NCBI GenBank assembly: GCA_902783035.1
Contig: CACZPK010000058.1
Location: 1-40,427, forward strand
DNA length: 40,427 bases
Reading direction: 5' to 3'
From: Oscillospiraceae bacterium
Lineage (GTDB): Bacteria; Bacillota; Clostridia; Oscillospirales; Oscillospiraceae
Shown in pieces: positions 25,101-31,557 of the stretch. Each line of letters opens with the position of its first letter. Within the stretch, counting starts at the first letter, position 1. The notes under the pieces were generated by a model. It saw nothing but the letters and a program-made list of their open reading frames with translations. It searched no databases and was not told the origin of the DNA. A program made the position numbers and the translations under genes.

Positions 25101-25736
25101 CTTTTCCGCCTGCTCGCGCAGCGGTTCGACCTGCAATTCCAGCTCCGCGATCTTGTCGTTGACACGGGTGAGGTTTTCTTCCGTGCGCTCCAGATCACGC
25201 TCCGCCTTTTCCTTGCGGTGGCGGTATTTGGAAATACCCGCCGCCTCCTCAAAGATTTCGCGGCGGTCTGCGCTCTTTTGCGACAATATCTCGTCGATAC
25301 GTCCCTGTCCGATGATGGAGTAGCCCTCGCGCCCCATACCAGTGTCCATGAACAGCTCGTTCACATCGGTCAGACGCACGCTCTGCCTGTTTATGTAGTA
25401 TTCCGACTCGCCGCTGCGGTAATACCGCCGCGTAACGGCAACCTCGTTTTCGTCCATCTGCGGGAAAATATGCTCGGTGTTGTCCAGCACGAGCGTCACC
25501 TGTGCAAAGCCCATCGGTCCGCGTTTCTCGGTACCACCGAAAATAACGTCCTCCATCTTGCTGCCGCGCAGGGACTTCGTGGACTGCTCGCCCATGACCC
25601 AGCGGATGGCGTCGGAGACGTTGGACTTTCCGCTGCCGTTGGGACCGACGATGGCCGTCACATCTTCACCGAAATTCAGTACCGTTTTATCGGGAAAGCT
25701 CTTAAAACCCTGTATTTCCAGTGCTTTTAAATACAT
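22161..25736 (-). CDS. smc: Chromosome segregation protein SMC
   Basis: An 1191-residue SMC protein of full length, the ATPase of the ScpAB condensin. The head has Walker A GPNGSGKSN (31-39); long coiled coils surround a hinge at about 510-640 (YGPVANLMSTDKRYAVAIE, then INRGGSMTGGS); and the C-terminal head has signature LSGGEKAFVAIAL and Walker B FCVMDEIEAALD. It is the first gene of the eight-gene operon down to leuS. AGGTGAGT precedes the ATG at 25736. The usual upstream neighbour, rnc, is missing; instead there is a leader of about 195 nt with its own small reading frame and hairpin. Confidence 0.98.
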   Translation of the reverse strand: MYLKALEIQGFKSFPDKTVLNFGEDVTAIVGPNGSGKSNVSDAIRWVMGEQSTKSLRGSKMEDVIFGGTEKRGPMGFAQVTLVLDNTEHIFPQMDENEVAVTRRYYRSGESEYYINRQSVRLTDVNELFMDTGMGREGYSIIGQGRIDEILSQKSADRREIFEEAAGISKYRHRKEKAERDLERTEENLTRVNDKIAELELQVEPLREQAEKAKKFLVLRDELRVLEISVWLEQLEAIRTNAIKLETDYALAKEDLAKAETERDELYAMAEQFSERIRANDMEQDRVRAEVSAIDARVGEQESAIAVLRTNIEHNNENIARVEEELRDQSGRAVTMADQIEEKKARIEQLDRESEALEAALDELIAKAEALTRGVGEATDEVERIHAQEALALAAAADCRADISAARSGVHEMEGRRVSLAAEHEQVESQLEETRKAASQNRRELDEAQEEFDAIQNIIKGHSMKMEGRVRREAEAAERRVNLTMELNNLVSRIKLLSDMEKEYEGFGKAVKTVMQAAESKALRGIYGPVANLMSTDKRYAVAIEIALGAKLQDIVVEREEDAKAAIGLLKQRDSGRATFQPLTAIRGTELRENGLESEYGFVGVASQLVKCDEKYRSVFASMLGNTVVVDDLDCGIAMARKYQNRFRIVTLDGQVINRGGSMTGGSLNRNVGILSRANELKELTAKRGTMEEKLAAATRDADEAKRELTEAQYQLEVAQSQEHAAEVRVHELSGNKNHYDVMLTAARDRLEEMEAEGESIERRITEYQRSITEKEMLAAEKDAEAARFKAEAEAKLSGQSELMRDSGALGEEITEKKSALAGGRAERETTERALHELEAMREQMQGDEAGKQSLIEQYRAASEQAAAEIKTHEAQIETLRDERTAQRDALTKLGEAKLAIEAERAQSDRRMKDLNDHVVNANNAVSRLEQKKADGAKDEAVILDKLWENYELSHSAAMEQRIELESTAKATKRIGELKRSISTLGTVNVGAIEQFEQVNTRYTYLTGQRDDVERAKEELLGVIENITSEMTGIFREQFHLIRESFEETFLELFGGGQATLELEDESDILNCGIEIKVQPPGKALKTITLLSGGEKAFVAIALYFSILKVHPTPFCVMDEIEAALDAANVIRVANYMRRISDKTQFIVITHRRETMESADVLYGVTMQEHGVSKVLTINMNDMANELGIKE

Positions 25737-25842
25737 TTACTCACCTGTTTCTGCTTATAACTGTGAAATAGTCCGTAATCAAGGTATTTTCAAAGAGCTT
25801 TCCGAACCTGTAACTCTTTATATCTTCTCATGTTTCCTTGAC

Positions 25843-25896
25843 CTAATCGCGTATGAAATGGGGCAAAAACACATGCAAGCGTATTTCGCCGTGCAT
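25843..25896 (-). CDS. Possible 17-residue leader peptide upstream of smc
   Basis: ATG at 25896 with AAAGGAG at 25905-25911, eight bases upstream, opens a frame for MHGEIRLHVFLPHFIRD and stops at 25843. It is the first translatable frame after the smc promoter. Its ribosome site sits in the right arm of a hairpin. Placement and ribosome site suggest it may be translated; short frames of this size also occur by chance, and no amino-acid run points to attenuation. Confidence 0.35.
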   Translation of the reverse strand: MHGEIRLHVFLPHFIRD

Positions 25897-25903
25897 TGAA
25901 CAA

Positions 25904-25922
25904 GCTCCTTTCTTACAGGAGC
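25904..25922 (-). promoter_or_regulatory. Hairpin sequestering the first ribosome site of the smc leader
   Basis: On the minus strand GCTCCT (25917-25922) pairs with AGGAGC (25904-25909) across a 7-nt loop, with further G-U pairs outside. The right arm is the AAAGGAG ribosome site of the 17-residue frame. The hairpin starts about nine nt after the predicted transcription start. Confidence 0.5.
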
Positions 25923-25937
25923 CCGACATATTTGGTT

Positions 25938-25966
25938 ATTATACTATACTGGATTTTCATTTTCAA
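25938..25966 (-). promoter_or_regulatory. Sigma-A promoter of the smc operon
   Basis: On the minus strand TTGAAA (25961-25966), 17 bp and TATAAT (25938-25943). Transcription would start near 25931, giving a leader of about 195 nt before smc. Within 25737-26272 the only other clear elements are the leader frame and hairpin, the palindrome at 26001-26013 and the ftsK terminator. Confidence 0.85.
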
Positions 25967-26000
25967 GCATACATAGCTAATTTATTTATAATGTATTTAT

Positions 26001-26013
26001 CCTGTCTGACAGG
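26001..26013. repeat. 13-bp palindrome upstream of the smc promoter
   Basis: CCTGTC-T-GACAGG is perfectly palindromic apart from its central base. It lies about 35 bp upstream of the smc -35 element, a possible activator or repressor site. I do not recognise it as a known regulator box. Confidence 0.45.
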
Positions 26014-26171
26014 TTTTCAAACATTGTGCGTTTTATCTGAATCCATCCGTGTTTTGAACGGCGCCAACCGGCATCCAAATGCTTGTGTGAAAAGGATGCT
26101 CACACGCCCTTTCCGCTGCGCATACCACTGTATCGGTGAAATCAAAGCACGGCAAGTTAACATAATCTATG

Positions 26172-26221
26172 CTCTTATTATATAAAATAGACCGCCTGAC
26201 ATGCCGTTAAGCGGTCTATTT
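26172..26221 (-). terminator. Terminator of the ftsK-like gene
   Basis: A perfect 11-bp stem AAATAGACCGC (26185-26195) and GCGGTCTATTT (26211-26221) with a 15-nt loop is followed on the minus strand by TTTTATATAATAAG. It lies 51 bp after the ftsK stop. Confidence 0.85.
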
Positions 26222-26272
26222 CAGCTATCACCGAAGCCTCCGGTAATTTTTATGTAAACTTCTGCTTGAAAA

Positions 26273-29134
26273 TCAATCCGGTTCGTCTCCGGACGGGATC
26301 TGCTTTCGATTCGCCCACGATTCGCGCGTGATCAGGATCTTCCGTGGTTTGGAGCCTTCAAACGGGCCAACGACGCCCCGCTCCTCCATCTGGTCGACGA
26401 TGCGTGCCGCGCGGGAATAGCCCAGCTTCAGTCTGCGTTGGAGCATAGACGTCGACGCCTGTCCCGTTTCCAGAATGACCTCGACCGCCTGATCGAACAG
26501 TTCATCGTCCGGGTCTGTCTCCACGCCTTCGGCAGGAGCACTTTCTTTGTTCTCCTTCTCCGCGACCGTGCGCTCGATCTGTTCGATGACGGATTCGTCG
26601 TAATCAGCTTCCCCGTTGGCTTTGAGGAAAGTGACCACACGTTCGATCTCCGAGGCCGAGATGAAACAGCCCTGCACGCGCTGCGGCTTACCCTGTCCCA
26701 GCGGGGCATAGAGCATATCGCCCTTCCCAACCAGCTTCTCCGCACCCACATTGTCCAGAATGATGCGGGATTCCAGCGACGAAGCGACCGCAAAGGCGAT
26801 GCGGCTCGGGATATTCGCCTTCATCAGACCCGTAATGACGTCGGCGCGTGGGCTTTGCGTCGCGATCACGAGATGCATCCCCGCGGCACGGCCCATCTGC
26901 GCCACGCGGCAGATCGACTCCTCCACTTCCTTCGCCGCGATCAGCATCAGGTCGGCCAGCTCGTCGATGACGACCACGACCGACGGCAGTTTCTGAACAG
27001 AATCATCCGCATCTGCAAGCGCATTGTATGCTGTCAGGTCTTTCACGCCATGCTCCGAAAAGAGCTTATAGCGCTTCATCATCTCATAGACCGCCCATTG
27101 CAGCGCGCCCGCCGCTTTCTTCGGGTCGGTGACGACCGGGATCAGCAGATGCGGAATGCCGTTGTACGGCGCAAGCTCCACCATCTTCGGATCGACCATG
27201 ATGAAGCGGACTTCCTCTGGCGTGGATTTGAACAAAATCGACACGATCAGCGAGTTGGTGCACACCGACTTGCCGCTGCCGGTGGTACCGGCGATCAAAA
27301 CGTGCGGAAAGCGCGAGATATCGCCGACAATACGTCTGCCGCTGATGTCCTCGCCCACCGCAAATGCCGTGGTCGAGCGGTGCTTCAAAAATTCCGGGGA
27401 CTCCAGCAGCGTCCGGACGGCAACCGGACTGACCGTGCGGTTCGGCACCTCGATGCCGACCACCGACTGCTTGTCCTGGATCGGCGCGACGCGGACGCCT
27501 GCCGCCCCCAGCGCCAGCGCAATATCGTCCTGCAGGTTCGTAACCTTTGACAGTTTCACGCCCGGCTCCAGCGTGAACTCGTATCGCGTCACCGACGGGC
27601 CGCGTACCGCTTCCCCCGCCGTTGCTTCCACGCCAAAGCTGACAAGTGTCGCCGCCAGACGCTCCGCGTTGCTTTGCAGCTCCGCGTCCGCCGCACTCTC
27701 ATTGCATTCCTGCGGCTGCTCCAGCAGTGAAAACGGCGGATAGACATACTGCTGACAGCTTTTTTCGGCAAGGTGAGGTTTCCCGGCAGCCGGTTCTGCC
27801 TCGCCGGCAGGCTCCGGTCGATCCGTCGTCCAGTTGTCCAGCGCTTCGGGCAGATGGATTACCTGTCCGGGCTCCGGCAGCTCCTGCGCTTCAACGGCAT
27901 CGGCAGGTTCGTCGGTATCGACGGCTGTTTCGGCGCCGTCGGTCTCTTCGGTGTCAACCGGCGCAGAGGCGTCGAATGGTTCCTCTGCCTGATTCAGTGC
28001 GTCTTCGACAGTCTCCTCAGCCAAATCAAGCGCGGCGCCGTCAGATTCTTCGCTCTGACCGGATACGGCGCCGTCAGGTTCCTCAGGCCGGTCGGCCGGC
28101 GTGGCGGCAGGTTCCGCTGCAAGCGGTTCTTCTGTCGGCTCGGACTCGATCACTGCGTCTTCTTCAAGCCGGTCTTTAAAGTTTGGAAAATAAATGATCT
28201 TTCCCGAAACGTCAGCGTTCTCCTCTTCCGCTTCCGGTATTTCCTCGTCCGTGTTCAAAGGTTCCGATTCTATCTCACTGTTCGCAGAATCTTCATCGGA
28301 TTGCTCGGCGTCATCTGGAACCCCGGACACACCCTCATGTGCATCGTCAACTGTAGTATGCTCTGCGCCCACTTCAGATTCCGGCTCATCAACGGACGCC
28401 TGTACACTTTCCACTGCCTCCGCCTGTTCCGTTTCCGCTTCGGAAACAAGTTCAGGCAATGCTGTTTCTTCGATGGGTTCATCGTCCGAATCTTCAAATC
28501 TGGGTTTATCGCCCGGGTATTCCACCCATGTCTCTTCACCACCCGGCCAAATGATCCTTCTCCTGACCGGATTCTTCCAAACCTCGGGATCGTGTTTCGG
28601 GATCACGATCCGAAACGGCTCTGCCTCCTTCGGCTCGCTCTTTTCCGCCTGCCGATAGACTACCTCGATTTTCGGCTGTAGACGTTCCGTAGTCACGGTC
28701 GCAGGCACTTCCTGCGTTTCGGTTGCCGGCGGCTCCCGCGTCGTGCTCTCCGACGGTTTCTGCGGCTCAACTGCTAATGGTTGCGGCTCTGCCGGAGAAA
28801 CAGCATGCAGCGGCTGTGCCGAATGCTCCTCCCGGCTCTGCTCCGGCTTCTGATAGAGCGGTTCATCAACCGGAATATCAATAGACGGCCTTCTCTGCAA
28901 GGGTTTGTTCTCTTTTACCGGCGTCTTCGCCGACACCTGCCGCGGCATCTTTTTATCTCGTTTCTCGCTCTTGGGGCTCAACGCGGAAAAGCAGAGCAGC
29001 GCAAGCAGTGCAACTGCCACAAGCAAGCATTTCGCAATAATAGACTTAATAATAAATATTGCAATTGCCGATGTAAGCGCAGCGATCAGGCACGCTGTTT
29101 GCAGTTTCCATTGAATTCTTGTATTTCTTCTCAT
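26273..29134 (-). CDS. ftsK: FtsK/SpoIIIE-type DNA translocase with reduced membrane domain and long acidic linker
   Basis: A 953-residue DNA translocase. The N-terminus has only two closely spaced hydrophobic segments (roughly residues 13-48), where FtsK and SpoIIIE normally have four. A linker of about 400 residues follows, rich in Glu, Asp, Pro and Ala. The C-terminal motor is complete: Walker A AGTTGSGKS near residue 620, Walker B VVVIDELADLM, then ATQSPRADVITG and the gamma DNA-reading domain (STSMLQRRLKLGYSRAARIVDQME). It pumps chromosomal DNA through a septum at division or sporulation. I chose the ATG at 29134 (AAGGAAG 11 bases upstream) over a GTG at 29173 that lacks a ribosome site. 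The gene is single, with its own terminator. Whether it acts as FtsK or SpoIIIE cannot be told. Confidence 0.9.
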   Translation of the reverse strand: MRRNTRIQWKLQTACLIAALTSAIAIFIIKSIIAKCLLVAVALLALLCFSALSPKSEKRDKKMPRQVSAKTPVKENKPLQRRPSIDIPVDEPLYQKPEQSREEHSAQPLHAVSPAEPQPLAVEPQKPSESTTREPPATETQEVPATVTTERLQPKIEVVYRQAEKSEPKEAEPFRIVIPKHDPEVWKNPVRRRIIWPGGEETWVEYPGDKPRFEDSDDEPIEETALPELVSEAETEQAEAVESVQASVDEPESEVGAEHTTVDDAHEGVSGVPDDAEQSDEDSANSEIESEPLNTDEEIPEAEEENADVSGKIIYFPNFKDRLEEDAVIESEPTEEPLAAEPAATPADRPEEPDGAVSGQSEESDGAALDLAEETVEDALNQAEEPFDASAPVDTEETDGAETAVDTDEPADAVEAQELPEPGQVIHLPEALDNWTTDRPEPAGEAEPAAGKPHLAEKSCQQYVYPPFSLLEQPQECNESAADAELQSNAERLAATLVSFGVEATAGEAVRGPSVTRYEFTLEPGVKLSKVTNLQDDIALALGAAGVRVAPIQDKQSVVGIEVPNRTVSPVAVRTLLESPEFLKHRSTTAFAVGEDISGRRIVGDISRFPHVLIAGTTGSGKSVCTNSLIVSILFKSTPEEVRFIMVDPKMVELAPYNGIPHLLIPVVTDPKKAAGALQWAVYEMMKRYKLFSEHGVKDLTAYNALADADDSVQKLPSVVVVIDELADLMLIAAKEVEESICRVAQMGRAAGMHLVIATQSPRADVITGLMKANIPSRIAFAVASSLESRIILDNVGAEKLVGKGDMLYAPLGQGKPQRVQGCFISASEIERVVTFLKANGEADYDESVIEQIERTVAEKENKESAPAEGVETDPDDELFDQAVEVILETGQASTSMLQRRLKLGYSRAARIVDQMEERGVVGPFEGSKPRKILITRESWANRKQIPSGDEPD

Positions 29135-29325
29135 TTTACCAAAATCTTCCTTATTTCCAAGCCATTTTCCCACTTTTATAAAATATCAAAAAACACCTCT
29201 GCATCTTCTCTCTGACTCATGATCCCTGCGTTTTTCTGATAGACTTGCTTTAATATTAAATAGATTCTTTGCGTTTTTCAGCGTCTTGCGTTGCTGTTAA
29301 ATGGCTCCTCTCGCGTTGCGTTCTA

Positions 29326-29394
29326 TCAAACATTGTGATAAGTCCACTTTCGCATCATGACCGCAATCACCGTTGTAATCGTCCTGCGAACCAT
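29326..29394 (-). CDS. Possible 22-residue peptide upstream of the ftsK-like gene
   Basis: ATG at 29394, with GGAG only three to four bases upstream, encodes MVRRTITTVIAVMMRKWTYH and two more residues. It lies about 33 nt after the predicted start of the promoter at 29435-29463. The hydrophobic core flanked by basic residues is compatible with a tiny membrane or leader peptide, but there is no independent support. Confidence 0.25.
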   Translation of the reverse strand: MVRRTITTVIAVMMRKWTYHNV

Positions 29395-29434
29395 TTACTC
29401 CGTCAGCCTATCCGCTTCATACCAATACGTTGTG

Positions 29435-29463
29435 AGTATAACCCATATTGATGCACTTTGCAA
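29435..29463 (-). promoter_or_regulatory. Candidate sigma-A promoter upstream of the ftsK-like gene
   Basis: On the minus strand TTGCAA (29458-29463), 17 bp and TATACT (29435-29440). No other gene than the 22-residue frame and ftsK lies downstream. Confidence 0.6.
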
Positions 29464-29627
29464 CCAATTTTCAGCATTATCCCAGTAAAACCCGCCATGG
29501 CATACATCCCTGCAATCGCAGCTGCCTCACTTTCTTGCTCCGGTTTCCATTGACGGCAGTACCGATGCGCTGCCGTTCGCGTCAAGCGACACATACTTCT
29601 TTGGACAACCGCCTCATAACGGCAGAA

Positions 29628-29658
29628 GGGCCTCACCGCAGCCAATACGGTGAAGCCC
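29628..29658. repeat. Near-perfect 11-bp hairpin in the non-coding stretch
   Basis: GGGCCTCACCG (29628-29638) pairs with CGGTGAAGCCC (29648-29658) with one mismatch and a 9-nt loop. On the plus strand TTTGCCCCTG follows, on the minus strand TTCTGCC; neither is a strong terminator tail. It may end the transcript of the gene at 29754-30011 or belong to a small RNA. Confidence 0.5.
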
Positions 29659-29753
29659 TTTGCCCCTGTTTGGTTCATGTCCTTTGTCCTGATTCCGTCA
29701 GGCAAAATAATACTCCCCACTATAAGATAAGCTTGATCGCATTTTTCCCGTTT

Positions 29754-30011
29754 TCAGTGTTGGATCAGCCAATCCATATAATCGTCCAGGCTGTCCAGAT
29801 CCGGGGCGGTGCGATCCGCCAGCGCGCGCGCAAAGACTTCTTCCACCGTCTGCCCCGAGAAATCCTGTTCATTGCGTACCGGTCCGCTCTTGGCCGCGGT
29901 TGCCTCCGCGTGCAAAAACGTAGAAAACGGCATTGCAGCGTCAGTCTTCTTCCGCGGTGCCTGTCCTGTCGGCTTCGGCGCCCATGCACCATTGCTGATT
30001 TTGACATCCAT
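29754..30011 (-). CDS. Hypothetical protein, 85 residues
   Basis: I do not recognise this protein. It starts MDVKISNGAWAPKPTG, has a basic patch (PRKKTD), a middle with no membrane segment or Cys, and an acidic C-terminal helix (DLDSLDDYMDWLIQH). AGAGGAAG lies seven bases before the ATG at 30011. It begins 21 bp after the stop of the 258-residue gene, so the two form an operon divergent from the sigma factor. A soluble small partner or adaptor is conceivable, but nothing in the sequence proves it. No clear terminator follows. Confidence 0.7.
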   Translation of the reverse strand: MDVKISNGAWAPKPTGQAPRKKTDAAMPFSTFLHAEATAAKSGPVRNEQDFSGQTVEEVFARALADRTAPDLDSLDDYMDWLIQH

Positions 30012-30032
30012 GTCGAAACTTCCTCTTTTCCC

Positions 30033-30809
30033 TTATGCGCTCACAACCGGCTCCTCGGCGGTTTCCGCGCTTTGCTCTGCGTCAATATCATCATAAACCA
30101 CGGCAAGCCGACTGGCAGACAGTTCATAATGCTCGATCCGCAAGTCTGTCGACGTATGAAAAGGGGCAAAACGGCCCAGCCAGTCCAAGATGTCCTGTAA
30201 GGAATGAAACTCCATCAGCGGCGCGTTCTCAAAGGAATCGCACCAGAACGTGCCGTAACCCACGGGACGAATCTCCATGCAGCTCACCAATTCTGTCATT
30301 CGCACGACGGTAATTTCAACGCCGTAGATGCTGTTTCGCTCTTCGCGGCTGATCAGTCCCATCGAACGCATCGACTCGATGGCGTCGATCACACCGAACG
30401 CGTCCAATTCGCCGGAGAAATGCTCCCGCAGCCACGCAAGATCCGCCTCCTCCGAGCCAAGCGACTGTGGCAGTGCAGGGTCCGGCTGCTCGCTTTTCCA
30501 TTGCCGGTAATCGACCATCATGGTCAGAAATCGCGATAAACCGGAACAGGTCCCGTCTCCCTTCGCGAAACGCTCGTCAAAGGGCGTCAGGTTTGCCCAC
30601 CCGGCAAACAGGGAATCCTCGGATATCGTCTTCTGCCCCGTTGCCGCGGCAAGTTCAACCGTTTCCGGTTTTTCCGCCTGTGCCGCCCTGCTCTTCTGAC
30701 CGATGGCCATCAGCAGATCGAAGGTCTTATCACCGGAGGCATAGACGGCGGTTGTCGTTTGCGCAATTGCTAGAGACGCCTGATACGCGCTGATTCGTGT
30801 CATATTCAT
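30033..30809 (-). CDS. Hypothetical protein, 258 residues
   Basis: An unrecognised cytoplasmic-looking protein without signal peptide or membrane segments. The N-terminus (MNMTRISAYQASLAIAQTTT) is Ala- and Ser-rich and probably helical. A middle part has GDGTCSGLSRFLTMMVDYRQW. A segment with IESMRSMGLISREERNSIYG may be a helical bundle. The last 80 residues alternate strand-like stretches (VGYGTFWCDSFENAPLMEF, RIEHYELSASRLAVVYDD), and the end is acidic. GGGGGAG lies seven bases before the ATG at 30809; a second Met at residue 3 is close behind. It is divergent from the ECF sigma gene with 157 bp between starts. A TGTAAC at 30857-30862 recalls some ECF -35 elements, but I find no -10 at the right distance. 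Confidence 0.75.
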   Translation of the reverse strand: MNMTRISAYQASLAIAQTTTAVYASGDKTFDLLMAIGQKSRAAQAEKPETVELAAATGQKTISEDSLFAGWANLTPFDERFAKGDGTCSGLSRFLTMMVDYRQWKSEQPDPALPQSLGSEEADLAWLREHFSGELDAFGVIDAIESMRSMGLISREERNSIYGVEITVVRMTELVSCMEIRPVGYGTFWCDSFENAPLMEFHSLQDILDWLGRFAPFHTSTDLRIEHYELSASRLAVVYDDIDAEQSAETAEEPVVSA

Positions 30810-30916
30810 GTATTTCTCCCCCTTCTATACGTATCATGTTGCGAAGAGGGCATTTTGTTACACGGCAAAGGCAACAATTTTTCAGAACAATTTTCGGTCC
30901 TCCGACCGTCTTTTCT

Positions 30917-30944
30917 TTGTCCTGCTTTTGTGTTACTGTATAGG
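30917..30944 (+). promoter_or_regulatory. Weak candidate promoter of the sigma factor gene
   Basis: TTGTCC (30917-30922), 16 bp and TATAGG (30939-30944), each matching four of six consensus bases. A CGGTC-CTCC-GACCG hairpin followed by TCTTTTCTTTG lies just upstream (30895-30919). Confidence 0.35.
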
Positions 30945-30966
30945 CAGGTAAAAAGCTGGGGGTGAA

Positions 30967-31440
30967 ATGGTGGAGCAGGATCGGAACAAGGCAATCCGCG
31001 CGCTCTATGAGCGGGAATATGACACACTGTGCCGCGCCGCGTACCGGTCGCTCGGCGACTGGGAGGCCGCACAGGATCTGGTACAGGATACCTTTCTGCT
31101 TGCCTTGCTCCGTTCGGATGAGACGCATCCCTCCCCCGGCGGCTGGCTGACCCAGACGCTACGCAACCTGATCCGAAACGAGCGGCGAAAGCTGGTGATA
31201 CGCAGCGCCGTCCCCCTTGATAACATTGACGCCGTTCCCGCCGGGGAACCGCCGCCCGATTTGGATGAGTTCCTGCCGTCGTCACTCTCACCGCAGGAAC
31301 GTGAGCTGTTGCGTCTGCGCTTTTCCGGACAAATGAGTTACTGTGAGATCGGCGAACATTTCGGCATCTCCGAAGGCGCTTGCCGCATCAAGCTGTTCCG
31401 GACCATCGAAAAGTGCCGAAAAGAATTTGGATGCCTGTAG
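30967..31440 (+). CDS. ECF-type sigma-70 family factor
   Basis: A 157-residue RNA polymerase sigma factor with only regions 2 and 4. Region 2 shows LYEREYDTLCRAAYRSLGD and AAQDLVQDTFLLAL, which bind polymerase and the -10. Region 4 shows LSPQERELLRLRFSGQMSYC and the helix-turn-helix EIGEHFGISEGACRIKLFRTIEK for the -35. The ATG at 30967 follows GGGGGTGA; a second in-frame start would remove little. No anti-sigma factor (no membrane protein with a zinc or ASD domain) lies next to it. Downstream is a strong terminator, so it is monocistronic. The divergent unknown pair is the obvious candidate target. Confidence 0.92.
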   Translation: MVEQDRNKAIRALYEREYDTLCRAAYRSLGDWEAAQDLVQDTFLLALLRSDETHPSPGGWLTQTLRNLIRNERRKLVIRSAVPLDNIDAVPAGEPPPDLDEFLPSSLSPQERELLRLRFSGQMSYCEIGEHFGISEGACRIKLFRTIEKCRKEFGCL

Positions 31441-31483
31441 TCGTTAAGGCGGAATCGGCACATTCTTGTCCAACTGCAAATCA

Positions 31484-31519
31484 ATGGTGCCGCGGGTTGT
31501 TCCCGCGGCACCATTTTAT
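31484..31519 (+). terminator. Strong terminator of the sigma factor gene
   Basis: A perfect 13-bp stem ATGGTGCCGCGGG (31484-31496) and CCCGCGGCACCAT (31502-31514) with a 5-nt loop is followed by TTTATT. It lies between the sigma gene and the converging SLH protein gene and could stop both. Confidence 0.92.
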
Positions 31520-31557
31520 TCTGCTATGAATTTGACTTGCTTCAGCGCCTGACCGCT

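Larger units (their letters stand above)
29135..29753. other. Largely non-coding stretch upstream of the ftsK-like gene
   Basis: About 600 bp with no convincing gene. It contains a minus-strand promoter (29435-29463), a 22-residue minus-strand frame just behind it (29326-29394), a near-perfect 11-bp hairpin (29628-29658) and a small hairpin CCTGA-TTCCG-TCAGG (29688-29702). A 105-residue minus-strand frame (29403-29720) opens at a GTG with no ribosome site and looks random. If the promoter serves ftsK, the transcript has a leader of almost 300 nt. Confidence 0.6.

Noticed and set aside
22617..25730. Two long plus-strand frames opposite smc (548 and 459 residues)
   Set aside because: Antisense shadows of smc with His- and Arg-rich nonsense translation.
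25790..25831. A second 13-residue frame in the smc leader
   Set aside because: AAGGA lies only three bases before the ATG, too close for normal initiation, and the frame is too short to judge.
25853..26185. A 110-residue plus-strand frame in the smc-ftsK spacer
   Set aside because: No ribosome site, crosses the smc promoter and the palindrome, and overlaps the ftsK terminator; composition is not protein-like.
29403..29720. A 105-residue minus-strand frame in the gene-free stretch
   Set aside because: Opens at a GTG without a ribosome site, runs through a hairpin and the candidate promoter, and resembles no family.
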